From JAAUQA01 sp036351435 (GTDB taxonomy: Bacteria; Pseudomonadota; Gammaproteobacteria; Competibacterales; Competibacteraceae), in contig JAZBPA010000035.1 of assembly GCA_036351435.1 (NCBI GenBank), positions 1 to 14,904 of the forward strand: a DNA stretch of 14,904 bases, read 5' to 3'. The stretch's first letter is position 1; each line of letters opens with the position of its first letter. Positions 1 through 6,816 of the stretch are shown piece after piece. The translations under genes were made by a program, and so were the position numbers. Below the pieces are notes generated by a model, which searched no databases, was not told the DNA's origin, and was given only the letters and a program-made list of their open reading frames with translations.

Positions 1-284
1 AGCAAGCGCCAATCGTCGGGCAACCCCAATTTTCGCCCAACGATGTCACGGGTTTTTAGAATGATGTCCAGCGCTTCCGGGAAACGGTGTTGATAGAAGT
101 AGAAGCGAAATAAAGAAACTAACACCATCAAGTGATCAGGAGCCAACTGATAGGCTTGCTGTAAATTCGCTTCGGCGGTGCCATCGCTATAGTCTTCAGC
201 GGCTTGCTCCAGTAATTGAACAACCCGCTCGGGAGGCGGGCTGTCGAAATACAGCGGCTCAGCGTCAAACGATAATAAGTCCAT
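1..284 (-). CDS. TPR-like hypothetical protein, partial (N-terminal 94 residues)
   Basis: Open frame that starts with ATG at 284 and runs off the left edge, so the C-terminus is missing. A Shine-Dalgarno-like GGAGAGG lies 9 bases upstream, which supports this start. The visible part is acidic at its start (MDLLSFDAEP) with no signal peptide, so it is probably cytoplasmic. Residues about 34-78 form two amphipathic helices with a tetratricopeptide-like pattern (AEANLQQAYQLAPDH, then a helix rich in F and Y, then FPEALDIIL). It begins 28 bases after the rnfH stop on the same strand and is probably the last or near-last gene of the rnf operon. The TPR-like helices suggest protein-protein binding; a role in Rnf assembly or regulation would be a guess from position. 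No specific family is recognised. Confidence 0.7.
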   Translation of the reverse strand, partial: MDLLSFDAEPLYFDSPPPERVVQLLEQAAEDYSDGTAEANLQQAYQLAPDHLMVLVSLFRFYFYQHRFPEALDIILKTRDIVGRKLGLPDDWRL

Positions 285-312
285 AGTGCATTACCTCTCC
301 GTCTGATCGTGA

Positions 313-615
313 TCAATCGTCGTCGTCATCATCGTCATCTTCATCATCGCTGCCACCAATTTTGCGCTGAGGAACGGTTTTGGGATCGACTGTGATGGGA
401 CGATAAATCTCGATCCGATCGCCTTCGTTCAACGGTGCATTCAGCTTGACGAATTTGCCATAGACGCCGATTTTTTGCCGTTTCAGATCGATGTGCGGAA
501 ACCGCTCCAGTATTCCCGAACGTTCGATAGCATCGCGAACCGTGCTGTCCTCCGGCACATCAATGTTTAACCAAGCCCGTTGCCCGGGTTCTGCGTAGGC
601 GACGCTGACTTGCAC
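313..615 (-). CDS. rnfH: RnfH family ubiquitin-like protein with poly-aspartate tail
   Basis: Small 100-residue protein of the RnfH family (beta-grasp, ubiquitin-like fold), often encoded at the end of rnf operons; its biochemical role is not settled. Family marks are the N-terminal strand (VQVSVAYA), the SGILERFPHIDL segment at about 33-44, QKIGVYGK at about 47-54, and DRIEIYRPITVDPK at about 66-79. I chose the GTG at 615: GAGG lies 8 bases upstream, the protein then begins at the expected first strand, and the gap to rnfE is 13 bases. The open frame continues upstream, but only as an out-of-frame shadow of rnfE. The oddity is the C-terminus: after RKIGGS the last 11 residues are all Asp except one Glu. 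From memory, RnfH tails are usually short and mixed or basic. The core is complete, so the protein should fold. Confidence 0.88.
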   Translation of the reverse strand: MQVSVAYAEPGQRAWLNIDVPEDSTVRDAIERSGILERFPHIDLKRQKIGVYGKFVKLNAPLNEGDRIEIYRPITVDPKTVPQRKIGGSDDEDDDDDDDD

Positions 616-628
616 GATGAATACCTCG

Positions 629-1330
629 CTACTGGCTTGCCGGTTGGGGTTGGATGGCAGCCGGTAATTCCACCGTTTTGGCCGGCAGCTTGCGTTGCCG
701 CTGATCCAGCAGCTGTTTACCCGCCAACAGGAAGCCCAGCACCAAAAAACCGCCGGGTGGCAGCATGAGCAATAACACGCCTTTGTAGTTCTCAATGAAG
801 GTGATTTCGAGGAAACTAAACTGATCGCCCAACAACAGCGACGCGCCTGCAAATAGCGTGGCGCTACCCAAAATTTCCCGGCAGGCGCCGAGCAATACCA
901 ACGCCAGGGTGAACCCCAAGCCCATCATCAGCCCATCCAAAGTGGAGGCCAACACCGGTTGGCGCGAGGCAAAAGATTCTGCGCGGCCGAGAATGGCGCA
1001 GTTGGTCACAATCAACGGAATGAACAGTCCTAGCACCTTGTGCAATTCATGCAACCAGGCGTTCATTGCCAAATCCACTAAAGTGACTAATGCTGCAATC
1101 AACAGCACGAATATCGGGATCCGGACTTCCGGCGAGATCACCCCGCGACAGCTCGACACCAACATATTCGAGGCTAGCAACACCACCATAGACGCCAGCC
1201 CCATGCCGAGTCCATTGGTGGCCGTGGTGGTTACCGCCAACAAGGGACACAGCGCTAGCATCTGGCCAAAAACGATATTGTTGCGCCACAGACCGTCCTG
1301 GATGATGCCGCGATAATCAATGTCATTCAT
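629..1330 (-). CDS. rnfE: Rnf electron transport complex subunit RnfE
   Basis: Integral inner-membrane subunit of the Rnf complex, 233 residues, with about six membrane segments. It is homologous to RnfA and NqrD. Visible family motifs are the start with NGLWRNN-like GLWRNNIVFGQMLALCPLL (Cys28) and VTNCAILGRAE (Cys111). In Rnf and Nqr structures the equivalent cysteines of the two paralogous subunits hold an iron-sulfur cluster in the middle of the membrane that links the cytoplasmic and periplasmic flavin sites. The C-terminal 30 residues are hydrophilic and rich in Q, P and A, without known function. The ATG overlaps the rnfG stop as ATGA, which predicts coupled translation. rnfH follows directly. 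The nth gene that follows rsxE in E. coli is absent here. Confidence 0.95.
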   Translation of the reverse strand: MNDIDYRGIIQDGLWRNNIVFGQMLALCPLLAVTTTATNGLGMGLASMVVLLASNMLVSSCRGVISPEVRIPIFVLLIAALVTLVDLAMNAWLHELHKVLGLFIPLIVTNCAILGRAESFASRQPVLASTLDGLMMGLGFTLALVLLGACREILGSATLFAGASLLLGDQFSFLEITFIENYKGVLLLMLPPGGFLVLGFLLAGKQLLDQRQRKLPAKTVELPAAIQPQPASQ

Positions 1331-1965
1331 TGTGAGTCTCCCGGATCACTGCTGCTGGCGGCGAGCAGTTCGCCTTGGTGCGCGGCAAAGAATTCCAAGC
1401 CTTGTTTAACAGCCTTAACTACCGCTCGAGGGGTAATGGTTGCGCCGGTCCATTGGTCGAAGTCGCCGCCGTCTTTTTTCACCGCCCAGCGACTGGGTTG
1501 CGGATCGCTCAGCGAACGACCATTAAAACTGAGAATCCAGTCGGATTTAGCCAATTCCAGCTTATCGCCCAGTCCAGGGGTTTCGCTATGGCTAACTACG
1601 CGCACGCCCAATAACTTACCGTCTGGTGCTATCCCTAGAACCATGACAATATCGCCGCTATAGCCGCTGGTAATGACTTGATAGGCCACGCTCTCGATCT
1701 GCTCGTCTTGTTGCACACGATAAACTAAGACGTCTTGTTCCTGGTCACCGCCAATCCGCAACGGGTTTTGCAATAGCGCATTGCCAGGCGGGGCGGAGGG
1801 CAGCACTTGGCGCAACGAGGATAACCGGTCTTCGGCCTGGCGCTCGGCAATAGCGGCACGGGTCAGCCGGTCACCGATAGTAATGACGGCGCTAGCCAGC
1901 AACGCGAATCCCCCGACCAGCAAGGTTTGGTAATGCACGGTTGAGCGATCTTGCAACCAAGCCAT
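1327..1965 (-). CDS. rnfG: Rnf electron transport complex subunit RnfG (covalent FMN)
   Basis: Flavoprotein subunit of Rnf, 212 residues from the ATG at 1965. One N-terminal membrane helix (about 15-30) anchors a periplasmic FMN-binding domain. The covalent flavin motif is plain: D170-QW-TGAT, with Thr176 as the predicted phosphoester attachment site, matching the S/T-G-A-T rule for ApbE-flavinylated proteins. The conserved GLGDKLE-like segment lies at about 131-138. The start is chosen at ATG because it overlaps the rnfD stop as TGATG; a TTG one codon upstream would be in frame but is less likely. The gene overlaps rnfE by 4 bases downstream. RnfG and RnfD carry flavins at the outer side of the complex and pass electrons onward. 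No ApbE flavin transferase gene is in the window, so one must be elsewhere. Confidence 0.95.
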   Translation of the reverse strand: MAWLQDRSTVHYQTLLVGGFALLASAVITIGDRLTRAAIAERQAEDRLSSLRQVLPSAPPGNALLQNPLRIGGDQEQDVLVYRVQQDEQIESVAYQVITSGYSGDIVMVLGIAPDGKLLGVRVVSHSETPGLGDKLELAKSDWILSFNGRSLSDPQPSRWAVKKDGGDFDQWTGATITPRAVVKAVKQGLEFFAAHQGELLAASSSDPGDSQ

Positions 1966-3053
1966 CAACTTTTCTCATCGCGGGTACGTTTGATCGGCAG
2001 TGGCTGACCGGAACGCTTGCGCCCATAAATGCGCGGTCGCAGGTAGTGATCAATCACCGGCGTAAACGCATTCATCAACACCACTGCAAAAGCGACGCCT
2101 TCCGGGTAGCCGCCCCAAGTGCGGATCACATAAATCAGCGCCCCGCAGCCCGCACCGAACACCAGTTGACCCGTCTTAGTGGTTGGCGAAGTCACCGGAT
2201 CGGTGGCGATGAAAAACGCACCCATAATCAGGCTGCCCGATAACAGATGCAGCATGGGGTCGGCAAACTGCTGGGGATCGAGCCAGTGAAAACCGCCTGC
2301 CAGCACAGCCACGGTGCCCAACAGCGCAACCGGGATATGCCAAGTGATGAGCCGCTGCAATAACAGCCAGATACCGCCGATGGTCAATAACAGCGCCGAA
2401 GTTTCGCCTAGGCTGCCGGGTATTGCACCCAAGCCGGTGCGTAGCGGTTGATAATGCCCTTCCAAAACCTGCTCTAACGCCTGTTCACGAGCCAATTCGG
2501 TTTTGACATAGCCAAGAATCGAAGCGCCGCTGGCGCTGTCCGGTGCGATCAAACCGGAAAAAGTAATCGCTAAGCTTTCAAAAAAGCCGGGGGCTTGCGC
2601 GGAAAATAACGGTTGCGGTTCCAGCCACAAGGTCATTTCCACTGGGAACGAGACCAACAGCGCAACCCGCGCGAGCATGGCTGGATTGAATACGTTCTGA
2701 CCGATGCCGCCGAAGATCTGCTTACCGACGATCACCGCGAACAAGCCACCCAACACACCGATCCACCAAGGCGCCCAGGGCGGCAAGGACAGCGCCAGCA
2801 ACCAGCCGGTGAGCAGACCCGAACCATCGCCCAGAAAAGTCCGTAACGAGCGCCCGCTTAACCAAAGTCCGAAGATCTCACCCGCCAGGCAGGCCAGCAC
2901 GGTGACACAAAACAGATTAATCGCCGGCCAGCCGAATAGGTAAAATCCGTACAGCGTTGCCGGTACCAGCGCAACCAGCACCCCGAACATGAGTTGCGGG
3001 ATGCTGCTCTCCGTGCGGATATGCGGACCGCTGACAGGAACGACGGCGCTCAC
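1965..3053 (-). CDS. rnfD: Rnf electron transport complex subunit RnfD, Ser in flavin site
   Basis: Large membrane subunit, 362 residues, with about eight to ten membrane helices, homologous to NqrB. It is thought to form the main ion path and to bind FMN covalently, plus riboflavin in relatives. Family marks include GKQIFGGIGQNVFNPAMLARV at 110-130 (paired-helix region) and FIATDPVTSPTTKTGQLVFG in the C-terminal half, followed by GYPEGVAFAVVLMN. The flavin-attachment loop reads D172-SASGAS, with Ser178 (codon TCG) where Thr is usual. The start is GTG at 3053, sharing GTGA with the rnfC stop; the next in-frame ATG would remove about 20 N-terminal residues. It overlaps rnfG at TGATG. Complete and probably functional if serine is flavinylated. 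Confidence 0.95.
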   Translation of the reverse strand: MSAVVPVSGPHIRTESSIPQLMFGVLVALVPATLYGFYLFGWPAINLFCVTVLACLAGEIFGLWLSGRSLRTFLGDGSGLLTGWLLALSLPPWAPWWIGVLGGLFAVIVGKQIFGGIGQNVFNPAMLARVALLVSFPVEMTLWLEPQPLFSAQAPGFFESLAITFSGLIAPDSASGASILGYVKTELAREQALEQVLEGHYQPLRTGLGAIPGSLGETSALLLTIGGIWLLLQRLITWHIPVALLGTVAVLAGGFHWLDPQQFADPMLHLLSGSLIMGAFFIATDPVTSPTTKTGQLVFGAGCGALIYVIRTWGGYPEGVAFAVVLMNAFTPVIDHYLRPRIYGRKRSGQPLPIKRTRDEKS

Positions 3054-4516
3054 ACGCTGGCCTTTTTCGCCTTTTTGTTGCGGGCGGCGCGTTCCGCCTT
3101 ACGGCGCGCGGCAGCTTCCGCCTTGGCTCGCTCTTCGCGCTCCAAACGGGCTTGATGTTGTTCCGCAGCCCGGCGGGTCGCTTGTGCCTTTTTCTCAACG
3201 CTTGCACGCTCAGCGAGTTCGCCCTTGGCGGATTCCAGATATTGCACGATAGGAATATGGGCCGGGCAAGCATAGGCGCAAGAACCGCAGACCATGCAGG
3301 TTTCCAAGCCAAAGCTCAATGCGCCATCAACATCGCCATGCTCAGACCGCTTGGCCAGTTCCACCGGCATCAGACCCATAGGGCAGGCGTCCACACAACG
3401 GCCGCACCGCACACAGGGGTGACTGGGTTGCTCGGCTACTTCGGCGGCGGTCAGCGCTAACACCCCGTTCAAGCCCTTGACGATCGGCACTGTGGTATTC
3501 GGCAACGGCAGTCCCATCATCGGACCGCCCATCAGCAACCGGTCGGTGTGTTCCGGCTGGTATCCACAGTAAGCCAGCAATTCGGCCACCGGGGTACCGA
3601 TCGGTACCTCCAGATTGCACGGGTTAGCTACCGCTTCGCCGCTGACCGTAACGATGCGTGATAACAGCGGCTGACCAAAGCGCAACGCACGATGTACCGC
3701 GTAGGCCGTGCCGACGTTGTACACCACCACGCCGGTCTCCGGGCTGCGCGCCCCGGCGGGTACTTCCTGACCCATCACCATCTGAATCATTTGCTTATCC
3801 GAACCCATCGGATAACGGGTCGGCACCTTGACTACCTTGATTTCGGCGCAATCCTGACTGGCGGCGGTCAATGCGGCTATCGCTTCGGGTTTGTTGTCTT
3901 CCACCACAATCAGTGCCCGGCACGCTTGCGTGGCATGGCGGACCAGCAATACACCATCAATGATTTGTTCGGGCAGTTCTCGCATCAGACGGTCATCGCC
4001 GGTCAAATAGGGTTCGCATTCCGCGCCGTTGATCAGGACGGTATGCACACCTTCGCGGCGAGCTAGATCAAGTTTCACCGCAGACGGAAAACAAGCACCA
4101 CCCAAACCCACGATACCGGCGTCGGCGACTTGTTTGGCGACTTCTTCGGGAGGCAAGCTGAAAGGATCGGGAGGCGGGTCGCTATCCGGCCAGCGCTCTT
4201 CACCGTCGGTTTCGATCACGACGGCGAGTACCGACAAACCTGAAGGATGGGCGGCGGTCACCTCGGTAATAGCCGCGACTACCCCGGAAGTAGGCGCATG
4301 AACCGGAGCCGACACTTTACCTTGGCTGTGGCCCAGCAATTCTCCTTTAAGCACCTGTTGGCCGACTTGCACCAACGCCGTGGCGGGCGCGCCGACATGC
4401 TGTTGCAGCGGAACGTATAGTGTTTTAGGCAACGGCAAACGTTCGATGGGCTTGGCCGCGCTCAATTCTTTATGGGTGGGAGGGTGGACGCCGCCCCGAA
4501 ATCCAAACAATTTCAC
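3050..4516 (-). CDS. rnfC: Rnf electron transport complex subunit RnfC (NADH-side flavin and 2x[4Fe-4S])
   Basis: Cytoplasmic-side subunit, 488 residues, that takes electrons from or gives them to NAD(H) through FMN. In order: an N-terminal barrel-sandwich domain (FRGGVHPPTHKE at 6-17), a nucleotide/FMN Rossmann-like domain related to complex I NuoF (GLGGACFPSAVKL at 137-149, NGAECEPYL at 163-171), a SLBB-type region (TVSGEAV at 290-296), then two [4Fe-4S] motifs with Cys368/371/374/378 and Cys407/410/413/417. The last about 60 residues are a charged Ala/Lys/Arg/Glu helix. E. coli RsxC has a much longer repeat-rich tail, so this is a short form. The start is GTG at 4516; no other in-frame start exists before an upstream stop, and the RBS is weak (GGTGA close to the start). 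The stop overlaps the rnfD start. Confidence 0.96.
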   Translation of the reverse strand: MKLFGFRGGVHPPTHKELSAAKPIERLPLPKTLYVPLQQHVGAPATALVQVGQQVLKGELLGHSQGKVSAPVHAPTSGVVAAITEVTAAHPSGLSVLAVVIETDGEERWPDSDPPPDPFSLPPEEVAKQVADAGIVGLGGACFPSAVKLDLARREGVHTVLINGAECEPYLTGDDRLMRELPEQIIDGVLLVRHATQACRALIVVEDNKPEAIAALTAASQDCAEIKVVKVPTRYPMGSDKQMIQMVMGQEVPAGARSPETGVVVYNVGTAYAVHRALRFGQPLLSRIVTVSGEAVANPCNLEVPIGTPVAELLAYCGYQPEHTDRLLMGGPMMGLPLPNTTVPIVKGLNGVLALTAAEVAEQPSHPCVRCGRCVDACPMGLMPVELAKRSEHGDVDGALSFGLETCMVCGSCAYACPAHIPIVQYLESAKGELAERASVEKKAQATRRAAEQHQARLEREERAKAEAAARRKAERAARNKKAKKASV

Positions 4517-4550
4517 AGCATCACCATAGAATTAGCTTTAGGGATACACA

Positions 4551-5093
4551 TCAAGCGTGCAGGGCGGCGGGCTTGGGCCAATGCCAGGTTTTCAAAGTCG
4601 GCGTGATGATCTGTAATTGCAAGCACTCAGTCGGGCAGACTTCCACGCAATGACCGCAGCCGTTGCAGACCTCATCAAGAATCGTGTGGATTTGCTTCGA
4701 TGCGCCTAAAATGGCGTCCAGCGAACATTGCTTACCACAGCGGGCGCAGCCGATACAGAGATCTTCGTTGATGTAAGCGATGCGCGGCTCACTATCCGGC
4801 ACTTCGCTGAGATCGACGCTGACCCCAAGGATGTCGGCCAATTGCTCCACCAAGACTTTTCCGCCCGGCGGACACAAGGTGATTGGCGCTTCACCTTTGG
4901 CTAGCGCCTCGGCTGCCGGAGCGCAGCCCGGCAGACCACACTGCCCGCAGTTGGCACCGGATAACAGGGATTCAATTTTGTCGGCGACAGGGTCGGTCTC
5001 GACTTTTAGATACCGGGCAGCGAGGCCCAATAAAAAACCCAAGGCCAGACCCAACAGGGTTAGGCTAGCAATAGCGGCGAACATCACGAACAT
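4551..5093 (-). CDS. rnfB: Rnf electron transport complex subunit RnfB (ferredoxin-like, three [4Fe-4S])
   Basis: Electron-entry subunit of 180 residues. An N-terminal membrane helix (about 5-27) is followed by the 4Fe-4S domain typical of RnfB (Cys49, Cys52, Cys57, Cys74; CGQCGLPGC) and by a bacterial-ferredoxin-like domain with two CxxCxxCxxxC sets: Cys113/116/119/123 and Cys143/146/149/153. It is the likely docking site for ferredoxin. The ATG at 5093 has a strong AAGGAG 7 bases upstream. The first ferredoxin motif ends CS rather than the usual CP, while the second keeps CP. The C-terminus (TWHWPKPAALHA) is short. It lies 34 bases before rnfC and 30 bases after rnfA. Confidence 0.96.
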   Translation of the reverse strand: MFVMFAAIASLTLLGLALGFLLGLAARYLKVETDPVADKIESLLSGANCGQCGLPGCAPAAEALAKGEAPITLCPPGGKVLVEQLADILGVSVDLSEVPDSEPRIAYINEDLCIGCARCGKQCSLDAILGASKQIHTILDEVCNGCGHCVEVCPTECLQLQIITPTLKTWHWPKPAALHA

Positions 5094-5123
5094 GGCACAA
5101 CTCCTTTCCTTTGAATAGGGGGC

Positions 5124-5705
5124 TCAGCCGGTCGGCAACCCTGTGAAACCCAAAAAGGCCAGCGACAACAAGCCGGCCACGATGAAGGCGATAGGCGCAC
5201 CGCTAAAAGCTGCCGGGACCGATGCCAAGGCGAGCCGTTCGCGTAACCCGGCGAACATCACCAGCACCAAGGTAAACCCCATAGCCGAACCAAACCCATA
5301 CAGCAGGCTATGCAGAAAATCGTTGTCACGTTGGACATTGAGTAGCGCCACGCCGAGCACGGCGCAATTGGTGGTGATCAACGGCAAAAAGATACCTAAG
5401 ACTTGATACAGCAAGGGACTGGTCTTGCGAATGACCATTTCAGTGAATTGCACTAGGGCGGCAATCACCAGAATGAACGCCAGCAGTCGCAGGAAGCCGA
5501 TGTCCAGGGGCATGAGCACGTAGCGCTCCAATATCCAGCTGGCGGCTGTCGCCAAGGTGAGTACGAACGTCGTCGCCAGTCCCATACTCAAGGCGGAATC
5601 CAATTTGTTGGATACCCCCATGAAGGGACAGAGCCCAAGGAATCTGACCAGTACGACATTATTGACCAGCGCTGTTCCCAATAGGATCAGCAAGTATTCG
5701 TTCAT
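5124..5705 (-). CDS. rnfA: Rnf electron transport complex subunit RnfA
   Basis: Integral membrane subunit, 193 residues, the usual length for RnfA/RsxA, with six predicted membrane helices. Motifs are the start MNEYLLILLGTALVNN, VRFLGLCPFMGVS (Cys26) and TTNCAVLGVALLN (Cys114). With RnfE it forms a pseudo-symmetric pair whose cysteines hold an iron-sulfur centre within the membrane. It is the first gene of the operon. The ATG at 5705 has no clear Shine-Dalgarno sequence (the upstream stretch is GC-rich, ending CGCTTTA), so initiation may be weak or leader-dependent. A 302-base divergent intergenic region separates it from ccmC. Confidence 0.96.
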   Translation of the reverse strand: MNEYLLILLGTALVNNVVLVRFLGLCPFMGVSNKLDSALSMGLATTFVLTLATAASWILERYVLMPLDIGFLRLLAFILVIAALVQFTEMVIRKTSPLLYQVLGIFLPLITTNCAVLGVALLNVQRDNDFLHSLLYGFGSAMGFTLVLVMFAGLRERLALASVPAAFSGAPIAFIVAGLLSLAFLGFTGLPTG

Positions 5706-5838
5706 TAAAGCGGCCCGCTGGAATGGGTATTTCGCAATCCACCGAAGCAGCTAATATGCCAGCTCCAGAGGCCACCCCAGTCCGACAAATCATGCGAGTC
5801 AAATCAGAGTGTTGCCGATACTGAGATTGAATGGGCCA

Positions 5839-5866
5839 GTTATTTCCTCGGGTATTTTGTGGTCAA
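5839..5866 (-). promoter_or_regulatory. Candidate sigma70-like promoter for the rnf operon
   Basis: On the minus strand, TTGACC (5866-5861) and AATAAC (5844-5839) are separated by 16 bases. They match the -35 at 5 of 6 positions and the -10 at 4 of 6. Transcription would start near 5832 and leave a leader of about 125 bases before rnfA. This is the best pair I could find by eye in the gap; such matches are common by chance, so the call is weak. No clear operator palindrome was seen next to it. Confidence 0.27.
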
Positions 5867-5955
5867 ACCCGCAGGAGATGTCGGACCATGTAAGCTTTGC
5901 TACAGGGGTTCGCTACTGCAAATAGGCTTGGTCCGGGTGCGGTTTCGTACTGGCT

Positions 5956-5964
5956 TGGTACAAT
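5956..5964 (+). promoter_or_regulatory. Candidate extended -10 promoter for ccmC
   Basis: TGG followed directly by TACAAT resembles an extended -10 element (TGn-TATAAT, 5 of 6 in the hexamer). There is no convincing -35 at 17 bases upstream. Transcription would begin near 5971, giving a leader of about 37 bases before the chosen ccmC start at 6008. If the ATG at 5963 were the real start, this element could not serve as its promoter, so the two calls depend on each other. Confidence 0.28.
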
Positions 5965-6007
5965 GATTAAACATTCGATGGTTGTGAGAATTGGTTATCT
6001 ACCCACT

Positions 6008-6778
6008 ATGATTCGTATCAATGACATAGCGCTGTTTTTTCATCGGTTAGCTTCTCCGAATATCTTTTACGATTGGTCTGGAATCGCGTTGCCCTGGTTG
6101 GCGGGGAGCACCCTAACTCTGTTCGTTATTGGGTTGATAGGTGGGCTGATCCTCGCGCCTCCCGATTATCAACAGGGCGAAGGATTTCGGATTATTTACG
6201 TCCATGTTCCAGCAGCGGCCTTGTCGATGGGCGTTTATGTGGCGATGGCGATTAGTGGCGGTATCAGCCTGATTTGGCGGATTAAGGTAGCGGCGATGGT
6301 GTCGCGCAGTTGCGCCCCAATCGGCGCGGCGTTCACCTTTCTGGCGCTGGCAACCGGTTCACTATGGGGCAAGCCGATGTGGGGAACCTGGTGGGTGTGG
6401 GATGCCCGGCTGACTTCGGAATTGATTCTGTTATTTCTATATCTCGGCTACATGGCTTTACAGGAAGCTATTGAGAACCGCGATGCAGCGGATCGGGCCT
6501 GTGCCGTGCTGGCGTTGGTGGGATTGGTTAATATCCCGATCATTCATTATTCCGTCGAGTGGTGGTACACGCTGCATCAAGGCGCGACTATCTTTAAACT
6601 AGGTGCGCCGTCCATATCGCTCGGCATGTTGTGGCCGTTGCTGGTCATGATGTTGGCTTATGGGTTGCTGGCGGCCACTGCTGTCGTAATCGGCGCACGC
6701 AATGGTGTGTTGGAACGACGTTTGGAGCAGGTTCCACTTTCCTCACCGGGGAAATCCATGCCGCAAATGCAGAAATAA
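6008..6778 (+). CDS. ccmC: CcmC, haem handling protein of cytochrome c maturation (orphan)
   Basis: Inner-membrane protein of about six helices that, in System I cytochrome c biogenesis, presents haem for attachment to the chaperone CcmE. Diagnostic features are the tryptophan-rich loop WGTWWVWDARLTSELILL (126-143), the haem-ligand histidines H66 (IIYVHVPAA) and H180 (NIPIIHYSVEWW), PADYQQG-like PPDYQQGEGFRI at 51-62, and APIGAAFTFLALATGSLWGKPMWG. The frame is open back to 5897, with other possible starts at 5963 and 5978. I chose 6008 because the 256-residue product then aligns in length and N-terminal layout with E. coli CcmC (245). None of the starts has a strong RBS. Other ccm genes (ccmABDEFGH) are not next to it. 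It is 38 bases upstream of the YbbA-like gene and may share its transcript. Confidence 0.93.
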   Translation: MIRINDIALFFHRLASPNIFYDWSGIALPWLAGSTLTLFVIGLIGGLILAPPDYQQGEGFRIIYVHVPAAALSMGVYVAMAISGGISLIWRIKVAAMVSRSCAPIGAAFTFLALATGSLWGKPMWGTWWVWDARLTSELILLFLYLGYMALQEAIENRDAADRACAVLALVGLVNIPIIHYSVEWWYTLHQGATIFKLGAPSISLGMLWPLLVMMLAYGLLAATAVVIGARNGVLERRLEQVPLSSPGKSMPQMQK

Positions 6779-6816
6779 ATCGCGCACCCAAATCGAGATA
6801 AGGAAAAGCAAACTGC

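Larger units (their letters stand above)
5706..6007. other. Divergent intergenic region between rnfA and ccmC
   Basis: About 300 bases without a convincing gene. It contains the weak promoter candidates listed separately and AT-richer stretches near 5835-5860 and 5960-6000. An AGGAG (5873-5877) is followed by an ATG-TAA start-stop pair (5888-5893), and GTCCGACA (5780-5787) recurs inverted as TGTCGGAC (5879-5886), 91 bases apart. No tRNA, riboswitch-like fold or repeat array was recognised. Confidence 0.5.

Noticed and set aside
616..852. N-terminal extension of the rnfH reading frame to 852
   Set aside because: It lies inside rnfE in another frame, has no homologous content, and the GTG at 615 with an RBS gives the normal RnfH length.
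858..1316. Plus-strand open frame of 152 codons inside rnfE
   Set aside because: Antisense shadow of rnfE, no RBS and no family resemblance.
3692..4066. Plus-strand open frame of 124 codons inside rnfC
   Set aside because: Antisense shadow of a strongly conserved gene; composition is typical of reverse-strand frames (rich in H, R and G), with no recognisable domain.
5780..5886. 8-base inverted repeat GTCCGACA / TGTCGGAC
   Set aside because: The arms are 91 bases apart and one such pair is expected by chance in 300 bases.
5878..5925. Possible 15-codon leader peptide after AGGAG
   Set aside because: The ATG touches the RBS with almost no spacing, and there is no run of regulatory codons.
5897..6007. 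Longer CcmC starting at TTG 5897, or at ATG 5963 or 5978
   Set aside because: No good RBS, extra residues not expected for CcmC, and overlap with the candidate promoter element. Not fully excluded.
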